DNA from: Palsa-506 sp050013415
GTDB taxonomy: Bacteria > Actinomycetota > Actinomycetes > Streptosporangiales > Streptosporangiaceae
Assembly (NCBI GenBank): GCA_050013415.1
Contig: JBEKFH010000044.1
Coordinates: 1 to 19,568 of the forward strand
Direction: 5' to 3'
DNA length: 19,568 nt
Made by a program: the position numbers and the translations under genes. Numbering within the stretch: the first letter of the stretch is position 1; each line of letters opens with the position of its first letter. Of this stretch, positions 8,974-15,377 are shown in pieces. The notes under the pieces are model-generated. The model searched no databases, was not told the origin of the DNA, and was given only the letters and a program-made list of their open reading frames with translations.

Positions 8974-9389
8974 CCACCGGCCCGCCGCGCGGTGCCCGCA
9001 CGATCGACCAGATCCTCGCCGAGGCCAGGGCCCGCCTTGACCGCCTCGGCCCTGGCCAGGCGATGGCGGCGAGCCGGGACGGCGCGCTGATCGTGGACAT
9101 CCGACCGGCGGCCCAGCGCGCGGCAGAGGGCGAGGTGCCCGGCACCCTGGTGATCGAGCGGAACGTGCTGGAGTGGCGCCTTGACCCCGCGTCGGCCGCG
9201 CGGCTGCCGCAGGCCGCCTACGACCTCCGCGTGATCATCATGTGCTCGGAGGGCTATACCTCCAGCCTGGCCGCCGCCGCGCTGCAGGATCTTGGCATCC
9301 GCCACGCGACCGACATCGACGGCGGCTTCCGGGCCTGGGCGGCGGCCGGCCTGCCGGTCGGGCCCGCCGGCCAGGCCGGCGGCAGCTGA
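8970..9389 (+). CDS. Rhodanese-like domain protein
   Basis: This is a single-domain rhodanese of 139 residues. The DGALIVDIRPAAQRAAEGEVPG stretch is the usual N-terminal strand and turn. The active-site loop CSEGYTS has its catalytic Cys92, so persulfide transfer is plausible. DIDGGFRAWAAAGLPV is the typical C-terminus. The start is a GTG overlapping the cysteine dioxygenase stop as GTGA, so the two proteins are translationally coupled. With the dioxygenase upstream, the likely role is moving or clearing sulfur released in cysteine breakdown, but the acceptor is unknown. The first ~30 residues form a helical leader before the domain. Confidence 0.9.
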   Translation: MTTGPPRGARTIDQILAEARARLDRLGPGQAMAASRDGALIVDIRPAAQRAAEGEVPGTLVIERNVLEWRLDPASAARLPQAAYDLRVIIMCSEGYTSSLAAAALQDLGIRHATDIDGGFRAWAAAGLPVGPAGQAGGS

Positions 9390-9401
9390 CCCCCAGCGTG
9401 T

Positions 9402-9457
9402 TCGTGATCACGGAAACTAAGGGGTGCCTGAGCACCCAACTGTTTCCGTGATCACGA
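9402..9457. terminator. 56-bp nested hairpin between convergent genes
   Basis: The outer arms TCGTGATCACGGAAAC (9402-9417) and GTTTCCGTGATCACGA (9442-9457) pair over 16 bp without a mismatch. Inside, GGGTGC (9422-9427) and GCACCC (9432-9437) form a second stem with a CTGA loop. Each outer arm also contains the self-palindrome CGTGATCACG. It sits 12 bp after the rhodanese gene and 45 bp from the end of the convergent radical SAM gene. A bidirectional terminator is the simplest reading; a dispersed intergenic repeat element is the alternative. Confidence 0.75.
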
Positions 9458-9502
9458 GATATCAGGCCCGGGGCGGCAGGATGGCGGCCCTGGGGCCGCT
9501 GG

Positions 9503-10609
9503 TCAGAGCAGCGACAGTTGAACGTCGGCTCGGGTCGGCCAGCCGGAGCCCCGGCGTGGCGCGCCGGAGTCCCGGTGCGTCCGGCCGGCATCTGCGCGCG
9601 GTGACGGGACTCGCCGGGCGGCTGCGGGGCTGGCCCGGCCGACGCCATACCGCTCCGCCAGCTGCCGCACTTGCTCGGTGATGTGCTGCTGGTAGCCGCG
9701 CGGCGCGTACGCGCTCGTCCCGTACAGGGCCCGGTAGCGGGGGACCAGCTCCGGGTGCCGCTCGGCGAGCCATCGCAGGTACCACTCGCGGGCTCCCGGC
9801 CGCAGGTGCAGCACGATCGGGCTCACGTGCGCCGCGCCGGCCGCCGCGATCTCCCGGACGGTAGCGTCCAGCTGGCCGGGGGAGTCGGAGAGGAACGGCA
9901 GCACAGGGCCCATCAGCACGCCGCAGCGCAGGCCGCGCGCGGTGATCGCGGCACACGCCGCAAGCCGCCGCTGCGGGCTCGGGGTGCCCGGCTCGGCGGA
10001 TCGCCAGAGCTCAGGGTCGGTGGATCCGACGGACATGTTCAGCCCCACGTCGGTGACCTCCGCCGCGCCGGCCAGCAGGTCGAGGTCACGCAGGATCAGG
10101 GTGCCCTTGGTGAGGATGGAGAACGGGTTGGCGGCGTCCGTCAGCGCGGTGATGATGCCGGGCATCAGCCGGTACCGGCCCTCGGCCCGCTGGTAGCAGT
10201 CCACGTTGGTGCCCATCGCCACGTGCTCGCCGCGCCATCGCGGCGCGGCGAGCTCGGCCCGCGCCAGCTCGGCGGCGTTGACCTTGACCACGACCTTCGA
10301 GTCGAAGTCGTGCCCGGCATCGAGGTCGAGATACGTGTGCGTGTTCCTGGCGAAGCAGTAGACGCACGCGTGGGAGCAGCCGCGATAGGGATTGATGGTC
10401 CAGCGGAACGCCATCCGCGACGCGGGCGGCACCTGGTTGATGATCGTCCGGGCCCGTACCTCGTAGAACGTCATGCCGCGGAAGCCCGGCGCGCCCAGCG
10501 TCCTGGCCACCGCGCCGGCCTCGAAGCCGGCCTCGAAGAGCGGCAGCGTCCCGGCGCGTCGGCCCCGGCCGGGCGCGGCGTCAGCGTCGGTCAGGCTGTC
10601 CCAGCGCAC
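9503..10609 (-). CDS. Rv2578c-family radical SAM protein
   Basis: This is a radical S-adenosylmethionine protein, distantly related to spore photoproduct lyase-type enzymes. It carries the three cysteines for a [4Fe-4S] cluster in RGCSHACVYC (Cys78, Cys82, Cys85). The family signatures GMTFYEVRARTIINQVP, FRWTINPYRGCSHAC and MGTNVDCYQRAEGRY are clear, and NPFSILTKGTLILRDLDLL follows. The predicted length is 368 residues. The C-terminal ~45 residues are a Pro/Arg-rich tail outside the core. The reaction of the family is unknown to me. I chose the GTG at 10609, which gives the family opening VRWDSL. It has no Shine-Dalgarno and lies 7 bp beyond a TATCAT box, so the message is probably leaderless. 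The promoter holds a LexA-type box, suggesting induction by DNA damage. Confidence 0.92.
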   Translation of the reverse strand: MRWDSLTDADAAPGRGRRAGTLPLFEAGFEAGAVARTLGAPGFRGMTFYEVRARTIINQVPPASRMAFRWTINPYRGCSHACVYCFARNTHTYLDLDAGHDFDSKVVVKVNAAELARAELAAPRWRGEHVAMGTNVDCYQRAEGRYRLMPGIITALTDAANPFSILTKGTLILRDLDLLAGAAEVTDVGLNMSVGSTDPELWRSAEPGTPSPQRRLAACAAITARGLRCGVLMGPVLPFLSDSPGQLDATVREIAAAGAAHVSPIVLHLRPGAREWYLRWLAERHPELVPRYRALYGTSAYAPRGYQQHITEQVRQLAERYGVGRASPAAARRVPSPRADAGRTHRDSGAPRRGSGWPTRADVQLSLL

Positions 10610-10616
10610 GCTATCG

Positions 10617-10645
10617 ATGATAGAACAGAAGTTCGATCGAGACAA
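10617..10645 (-). promoter_or_regulatory. Promoter with SOS (LexA-type) box before the radical SAM gene
   Basis: On the minus strand, TTGTCT (10640-10645) and TATCAT (10617-10622) are exactly 17 bp apart. The spacer holds GAACTTCTGTTC (10623-10634), which matches the actinobacterial SOS core GAAC-N4-GTTC. One side extends to TCGAAC as in the full consensus. Transcription would start at or beside the GTG at 10609. A bound LexA would block the promoter. Confidence 0.7.
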
Positions 10646-10666
10646 ACACATATTCGACACGGCTGC

Positions 10667-10767
10667 GCTGCTCTGGCCGGCCGGCGCGGTGGCTGGTCGT
10701 TGCTCCTAGCCGGGCGGTGGCGTGGCCAGCCGCTGCTCCTGGCCGGGCGGCGCTCCTGGCCGGCCGG
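10667..10767. repeat. Degenerate GC-rich tandem repeats in the intergenic region
   Basis: Variants of GCTGCTCCTGGCCGGGCGG begin near 10667, 10699, 10732 and 10752, giving periods of about 32, 33 and 20 bp. The rest of 10646-10891 holds no convincing gene. It becomes AT-richer near 10815-10855, where the DUF3040 promoter probably lies, but I cannot define its hexamers. Confidence 0.5.
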
Positions 10768-10891
10768 CGCTACTCCAGGTAGGCCGGATAGCCGCCATTT
10801 CCGGTCGGCCGGGATAGCAAAGAGCGGATAAAAATGTTGTGCTGGGGGATAGTAGAAGGCAGTCCCCACGCGGGCCGGGCGGAGGTGGCGC

Positions 10892-11383
10892 ATGGCGCTT
10901 CCCATGGAAGAGCAGCGGATCCTCGCTGAGATAGAGCGCCAGCTAGCCGACGACTATCCGTCGCTAGCCAGGCGCCTGACGGCCTTCGGCCGCCCTGGCC
11001 TCGCCACCCGCCTCAGGACGCCGCGCGGCCGGGTGCTCGCATCCTTCCTCGCGGTCGCCGCCGTGGCGCTGCTGTCCGTGCTGGTGTACCTGCTGATCTC
11101 GCTGCGCACCCCGCCCGCCCGGGCCGTGCACCCGCGCACGGGCGCGCACAGCGAGGTGCTCGCAACGGCCAGCCGCGGCACCGCCCCGGCCGCCAGCCGA
11201 GGCGCCGCGCCGGCCGCCAGCCGCGGCACCGGCCGGGCCAGGCCGTTATCGCCTCAGGTCTCGCGCCACAGCTGCAGCAGGTACTGCTCGAGGCCGTCGA
11301 GTTCCTTACGCGCGCTCTGGAAGTCATCGCCGAGCGGGTCGAAGTCCCGCTCAAACAGCTCGTCGTACAGGCGCACGACCTGA
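10892..11383 (+). CDS. DUF3040 family membrane protein with overlapping 3' end
   Basis: The N-terminus MALPMEEQRILAEIERQL and the following DDYPSLARRL match the DUF3040 family of small actinobacterial membrane proteins with unknown function. A GGAGGT Shine-Dalgarno lies five bases before the ATG. One clear membrane helix spans residues ~49-71; many family members have two. After it come three 8-residue repeats of the type ASRGTAPA (residues 93-116), which would lie outside or in a flexible tail. From about residue 118 the frame continues for about 45 Ser/Arg-rich residues that are antisense to the next gene, with no stop until 11383. That tail looks like accidental read-through, possibly after loss of an earlier stop. 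The gene start and membrane part are well supported, the tail is not. Confidence 0.75.
   Translation: MALPMEEQRILAEIERQLADDYPSLARRLTAFGRPGLATRLRTPRGRVLASFLAVAAVALLSVLVYLLISLRTPPARAVHPRTGAHSEVLATASRGTAPAASRGAAPAASRGTGRARPLSPQVSRHSCSRYCSRPSSSLRALWKSSPSGSKSRSNSSSYRRTT
11168..11239 (+). repeat. Three 24-bp tandem repeats in the DUF3040 gene
   Basis: Units at 11168-11191, 11192-11215 and 11216-11239 are near-identical and begin GCCAGCCGCGGC (GCCAGCCGAGGC in the second). They are in frame and encode ASRGTAPA, ASRGAAPA and ASRGTGRA. Copy number probably varies among relatives. Confidence 0.85.
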
Positions 11384-11757
11384 GCCCGGTTGCGCGCATA
11401 GACGCGCACCCCGTAGTCGCCGACACCGCCCGCCAGCTTCAGGCCGCGGATGGCGTGGCCCGCCGAGCCCATGTCCACGCTCAGCTGGCCGCGCAGGTAC
11501 AAAACGCACTTGGCCTCGTCCTCATAGCCGTCGCTGAAGGCTGGCGGAGCACTGTCCCATTCCTCGATGATCACCCGCACGGCGACGTTCTCCTGGAGGC
11601 TCATCACCATCATCTGCTCGCGGTTGGAGCTGACCAGGGTGTCGCTGGGCGGCACGGGGCCATTCGGCGCGTCGGCATCGACGGCCGCGTCGTGGATCCG
11701 GAACATCTTCCGGTCCGGGTAGACCGGGATCTCGAGCCGGAGCAGCCTGCGACTCAC
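11254..11757 (-). CDS. Uncharacterised 167-residue protein
   Basis: I do not recognise a named family. The protein is hydrophilic, with no signal peptide or membrane segment, and so is probably cytoplasmic. It opens with SRRLLRLEIPVYPD, has a central strand-rich part including MMVMSLQENVAVRVIIEEW and GVRVYARNRAQVVRLYDELF, and ends in an acidic helix with LEQYLLQLWRET. This pattern of a short domain ending in YLLQLW resembles hypothetical proteins I associate with actinomycetes, but no function follows from it. The GTG at 11757 has AAGGGGG close upstream. Its last 130 bp are antisense to the end of the DUF3040 gene. The upstream gene on the other side is divergent. Confidence 0.75.
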   Translation of the reverse strand: MSRRLLRLEIPVYPDRKMFRIHDAAVDADAPNGPVPPSDTLVSSNREQMMVMSLQENVAVRVIIEEWDSAPPAFSDGYEDEAKCVLYLRGQLSVDMGSAGHAIRGLKLAGGVGDYGVRVYARNRAQVVRLYDELFERDFDPLGDDFQSARKELDGLEQYLLQLWRET

Positions 11758-11919
11758 AGGGCCCCCTTACTCAGGCACGGCATCGCACTCCTAGCATGCC
11801 TCGGATAGATGCGGCACAGGCGCGCAATGAGATACAAAGGTGCGGCTGTGACGCTGGGTGGCACCGCATCGCAGGCCGTACAGCCCCGCCCGGGTGCTTT
11901 GGGCGGTTATCCTCCCGTC

Positions 11920-12897
11920 ATGACAGAGCCCGGCGCCGGCCTGAGCGGAGTCACCCACCGTTACGTTGATGTCCGCGGCCTGCGGATGCACATCGCCGAG
12001 GCGGGCAGCGGACCGCTGGTGCTGCTGTTGCACGGCTTTCCCGAGTCATGGTACTCGTGGCGTCATCAGCTGACCGCGCTGGCAGCCGCCGGCTTCCACG
12101 CTGTCGCCCCTGACCAGCGCGGATACTGCCGCACCGACCGGCCGCAGGCCGCCGGGGCCTACACGATCCTGCACCTGACCGGCGACGTGATCGGGCTGAT
12201 GGACGCGCTGGGGGAGCGGCAGGCGGTCGTGGCCGGGCATGACTGGGGCGCGCCGGTGGCCTGGCACGCCGCGCTGCTGCGGCCGGACCGGGTACGGGGA
12301 GTGATCGGGCTCAGCGTCCCTTACCGCCCGCGCGGCTCCACTGCGCCCATCGCGGCCATGCGCGCCCGCCTCGGCGACGGGTTCTACATGGTCTACTTCC
12401 AGCAGCCGGGCGTGGCCGACGCCGAGCTTGCCCGCGACCTGCCCGGGACCTTCCGCAAGATCCTGTTCAGCGCCTCGGGCGACGGGCCGGGCGGGCTGCC
12501 GGTGATCCCGCCCGGCGGCGGGTTCCTCGACATCTGCGCGGAGCCGGCCGTCCTGCCCGGCTGGCTGACCGGCCATGACATCTCCGTTTTCGCTGATGAC
12601 TACACGTCAGCGGGATTCACCGGCCCGCTGAACTGGTACCGCAACCTGGACCGGAACTGGGAGCTCACCGCCGCCTGGCACGGCGCCCCGGTCACGGTGC
12701 CCGCCCTCTACCTGGCCGGCGAGCGCGACCTCGTGGTGAACATCCCCGGCACCCGCCAGATGCTGCCACGGATGCGCGAGTGGGTGCCGCTGCTGCGCGA
12801 CGCCGTGCTGCTGCCCGGCTGCGGCCACTGGACCCAGCAGGAACGGCCCGCCGAGGTCAGCGAAGCGATCATCAGTTTTCTCGGCGGCCTGAGCTGA
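11920..12897 (+). CDS. Alpha/beta hydrolase, epoxide hydrolase-type
   Basis: This soluble hydrolase of 325 residues resembles actinobacterial EphA/EphB-like epoxide hydrolases. The oxyanion motif HGFPESWYSWR, nucleophile motif GHDWGAP (Asp108), acid Asp270 in LAGERDLVVN and catalytic His303 in GCGHWTQQERP are all present. Lid tyrosines that activate the epoxide are likely Tyr159 in VYFQQPGVAD and Tyr240 in LNWYRN. An aspartate nucleophile together with these tyrosines favours epoxide hydrolase over haloalkane dehalogenase. I chose the ATG at 11920, which gives the usual family N-terminus. There is no Shine-Dalgarno, but TATCCT ends six bases upstream, consistent with a leaderless message. The natural substrate is unknown. 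Its end overlaps the convergent ParA-type gene by 26 bp. Confidence 0.9.
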   Translation: MTEPGAGLSGVTHRYVDVRGLRMHIAEAGSGPLVLLLHGFPESWYSWRHQLTALAAAGFHAVAPDQRGYCRTDRPQAAGAYTILHLTGDVIGLMDALGERQAVVAGHDWGAPVAWHAALLRPDRVRGVIGLSVPYRPRGSTAPIAAMRARLGDGFYMVYFQQPGVADAELARDLPGTFRKILFSASGDGPGGLPVIPPGGGFLDICAEPAVLPGWLTGHDISVFADDYTSAGFTGPLNWYRNLDRNWELTAAWHGAPVTVPALYLAGERDLVVNIPGTRQMLPRMREWVPLLRDAVLLPGCGHWTQQERPAEVSEAIISFLGGLS

Positions 12898-13648
12898 CCG
12901 GCGGCAGGCCGCCGCGCTCCCGCGCCTCCGCCCACAGCTCCGCGTAGCTCCTCGCGGCGCTGCTGCGCGGGGCGAACGCGGCAACCGGGGCCCGCCGCAC
13001 CGACATCTGCTCGATCACCGACAGGGCGCCGATGGCGGTGGCCGCGATGTCGGACCGCTCCTTCGGCAGTGCCGCGGCGATCTCGTTGTGCAGGCTCTTG
13101 CGCCGGTCGATCATCGAGAAGAACGCGAGGACATCCGGCCGGTGCCCGTCGAAGGCGGCGATGAAATCGGTGAGCTGGTCGAGGGTGCGGACCGACAGCG
13201 TGGTCGGGATCAGCGGCACGAGCAGGATGTCGGCCGCGCCCAGCACGCTCTCGGACAGCAGCGAGATGCTGGGCGGGCAGTCGAGGAACACCACGTCGTA
13301 CTCGGCCCGCAGTGGCGCGAGCAGCCGGCTGAGCTTGCGGGCCGGCTTCCTGGCCGCGTCCAGCAGCAGGTCCAGGTTGCGGTAGGTGAAGTCGGCGGGG
13401 AGCAGGTCCAGGTTGTCGAAGTCGGTCGCCTTGATGGCGTCGTCCAGGCTGCGGGTGCCCTGGATCAGCGCCTTGCCGCCGCCCTTGACCCGCGGCCTGA
13501 TACGGAACAGGAACGTGGCCGCTGCCTGCGGGTCGAGATCCCAGAGCAGCACCTTGTAGCCGTCCCGGGCCGCCAGGTAGGCAAGGTTGACCGCCGTGGC
13601 GGTCTTGCCCACGCCGCCCTTGATGTTGTAGGTGGCGAAGATCTTCAT
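12872..13648 (-). CDS. ParA/Soj-type ATPase paired with a CHAD protein
   Basis: This cytoplasmic ATPase of 258 residues belongs to the ParA/MinD superfamily, which positions DNA or other cargo over the nucleoid. It has the deviant Walker A KGGVGKT with the signature Lys10 and the P-loop Lys15, the DLDPQ motif (residues 37-41) of the dimer interface, and Walker B VVFLDCPPS (Asp123). The C-terminal part is rich in Arg/Lys and could bind DNA non-specifically. There is no N-terminal helix-turn-helix extension, so it is the short, chromosomal/cargo type. No parB gene or parS-like repeat is visible nearby. Instead the start overlaps the stop of the CHAD gene as ATGA, so the two are made together. 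Positioning of a CHAD-bound cargo is my inference. The 3' end overlaps the convergent hydrolase gene. Confidence 0.9.
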   Translation of the reverse strand: MKIFATYNIKGGVGKTATAVNLAYLAARDGYKVLLWDLDPQAAATFLFRIRPRVKGGGKALIQGTRSLDDAIKATDFDNLDLLPADFTYRNLDLLLDAARKPARKLSRLLAPLRAEYDVVFLDCPPSISLLSESVLGAADILLVPLIPTTLSVRTLDQLTDFIAAFDGHRPDVLAFFSMIDRRKSLHNEIAAALPKERSDIAATAIGALSVIEQMSVRRAPVAAFAPRSSAARSYAELWAEARERGGLPPVSSGRREN

Positions 13649-15225
13649 GATGCGGCCGCCTCGGTGAGGGCCTGGATCCGGCGCTGGCTGGCCGGGCTTG
13701 CGAACTCGCGGAATCTCCCGGCGAACTCGCCCCGGGCCCGCTGCTGGCGGGCCGCGAGCCCGGCCGCGATCTCGCCCATCGCGAGCAGCGTGGCGGCCGG
13801 GGCGGTCCGCTCGTCCATCATCTGGCCGGCGAAGGCCCGGATCTCCTGCCGCTGCACCTCGGTGTCCTGGAACTCGCCGAGGCAGTCCTGCAGGGCCTTC
13901 AGCCCCCTGACCACCTGCCAGTGCTCGCCGGGGTCGTAGAGCGAGCCGAAGATCTCCAGCAGGTAGCGCAGATCCTTGCAGCGCTTGCGCAGCTCGTGCA
14001 TGCTGTCGGGGGCCGACGTCGCGGTGATCGCGCCGCCGTCGCTGAGCACCCGCCGGCCCGCCCGGCGGATCCGTTGGGCGGCAAGCTGGGCGGCGGCCGG
14101 CCGCCGCCGGGAGCCGTCCGCCGCGGTGCCCAGAGCCTCCCGCCAGTCGTCGGCCAGCCGGGCGAACCGGGCGCTGCGCAGCCCGCGGGCCAGCCGCCGC
14201 TGCTCGGCGGCGCGCCGCCTGGCCAGGTACTGATGGAACGGCGTCAGCTCGGCGGGCGTGGCCGCGACCAGGCTCGCGGCCATCTGGTCGAAGCCCAGCA
14301 GGTACACGTCCAGATCCCTGGTCGGCGTGGTCAGGTCACCGAGCCACTTGAACTCGGGCCGGAACCGGCCGGCCAGGCCAGGCGGCAGCGCGTCGCCGGC
14401 CAGCTTGAGCGCCGACCGGGTCCGGCGCACGGCGATCCGCAGGTCGTGCAGGAACTCGGGGTCGATGTCCCGAACCGTGCCGCTCACGTTGGCCTGCAGC
14501 GTGCCGAGAAGCTGCTCGAGCACCGCGGCGACCGCAGCCCCGGCGGCCATCCGCGGCTCCAGCCGGATGTCGATCTTGCCGGAGTAGTCGCCCGGCCGGC
14601 GGCCTGCCGCCGAGAGCGCCGCCTCCAGCGCGCCCATCGCGCCGCCGGCCGCCCCGTGCGCGGCCGCCAGCAGGCCGGCCAGCTGGCTCGCCTGCGCCTG
14701 GTAGCCGCGCAGCGCGCTGACCGTCAGCCGCGGCGGCACTGGCGCCCGGGCCGGGTGGGTCACCGACATCCGGTCCAGCGTCACCCGGGCGATCGTCTTG
14801 TCGTCGGAGTTCAGCACCCGCATCTCGCGGACGGCGCTGGCCGCACGCGCGACCGGCATCAGGGCCCGGACCCCGACGACCGGGCCCAGCCGCTCGCGGA
14901 GCGGCCCCTCCGGCAGCGCGTCCAGCCGGGCCGGCCACCTCGGCTGCCCGCCGCGGGCAGCCCGCTGGACCGCGAGCGGGCTGCCGTCCCGGCCGGTCAG
15001 CGTGAACCGGGCGGCGCCGCGAGCGCCGCCGAGCTCCAGCGTCAGCCCGGCCCGGTAGAGCCGCCAGTCGAAGGTGTCCAGCCAGGTCCGCCGCACCGCT
15101 GCGGCCGGCCCGTCAGCGTGCCAGCGCAGCCGGGGTCCTAGCGCCACCAGGCAGTCGTCGGATTCCGGCATGCCGCTGTCGTCGAGCATGAACTCGGGCG
15201 GCGCGTTGCGCAACAGGGGCCTCAC
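13645..15225 (-). CDS. CYTH-like plus CHAD domain protein
   Basis: The protein has about 526 residues. Residues ~20-165 resemble a CYTH (triphosphate tunnel) domain, with the stretch TWLDTFDWRLYRAGLTLEL, but the catalytic ExExK motif is not visible. It is therefore probably a degenerate, non-hydrolytic domain. Residues ~225-510 are a CHAD domain, an Arg/Lys-rich helical bundle with conserved histidines, seen in FLHDLRIAVRRTRSALKLAG (His260) and MHELRKRCKDLRYLLEIFG (His410). CHAD domains bind polyphosphate and go to polyphosphate granules in studied bacteria. The gene is translationally coupled to the ParA-type ATPase. The start is uncertain: GTG at 15225 is given, but ATG at 15189 would drop 12 residues, and neither has a good Shine-Dalgarno. 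Confidence 0.9.
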   Translation of the reverse strand: MRPLLRNAPPEFMLDDSGMPESDDCLVALGPRLRWHADGPAAAVRRTWLDTFDWRLYRAGLTLELGGARGAARFTLTGRDGSPLAVQRAARGGQPRWPARLDALPEGPLRERLGPVVGVRALMPVARAASAVREMRVLNSDDKTIARVTLDRMSVTHPARAPVPPRLTVSALRGYQAQASQLAGLLAAAHGAAGGAMGALEAALSAAGRRPGDYSGKIDIRLEPRMAAGAAVAAVLEQLLGTLQANVSGTVRDIDPEFLHDLRIAVRRTRSALKLAGDALPPGLAGRFRPEFKWLGDLTTPTRDLDVYLLGFDQMAASLVAATPAELTPFHQYLARRRAAEQRRLARGLRSARFARLADDWREALGTAADGSRRRPAAAQLAAQRIRRAGRRVLSDGGAITATSAPDSMHELRKRCKDLRYLLEIFGSLYDPGEHWQVVRGLKALQDCLGEFQDTEVQRQEIRAFAGQMMDERTAPAATLLAMGEIAAGLAARQQRARGEFAGRFREFASPASQRRIQALTEAAAS

Positions 15226-15245
15226 GGAAGGTGACGAAGGACGTG

Positions 15246-15290
15246 CGTAAGAAAATTACCCAAAATGGACATTGGGCGCCATTTAGGCGG
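15246..15290 (-). promoter_or_regulatory. AT-rich divergent promoter region with imperfect palindrome
   Basis: This is the most AT-rich stretch between the divergent CHAD gene and the next plus-strand gene. It holds CCCAA/TTGGG arms (15259-15276) and, on the minus strand, TAATTT (15253-15258) as a possible -10 box about 20 bp before the transcript would reach the CHAD GTG. No -35 box is clear. Confidence 0.35.
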
Positions 15291-15377
15291 CGCTCAGTCT
15301 AGCAGCCCGAGTGTGCCCGGGGCCAGTGCGACCGGGCCGCAGGCACGCAGCGGCGGCGCTCGCCTAGCCTTGGCCTC

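Noticed and set aside
10667..10767. CRISPR-like array
   Set aside because: The units are degenerate, GC-rich and irregularly spaced, with no constant repeat and unique spacer pattern.
12872..13648. Plasmid or chromosome partition locus (ParABS)
   Set aside because: No ParB-like gene or parS-type 16-bp repeats are visible near the ParA-type gene, and no replication gene is present.
13921..15141. A 406-codon plus-strand open frame opposite the CHAD gene
   Set aside because: It has Arg/Gln/Pro-rich shadow composition, while the CHAD and CYTH-like motifs support the minus strand.
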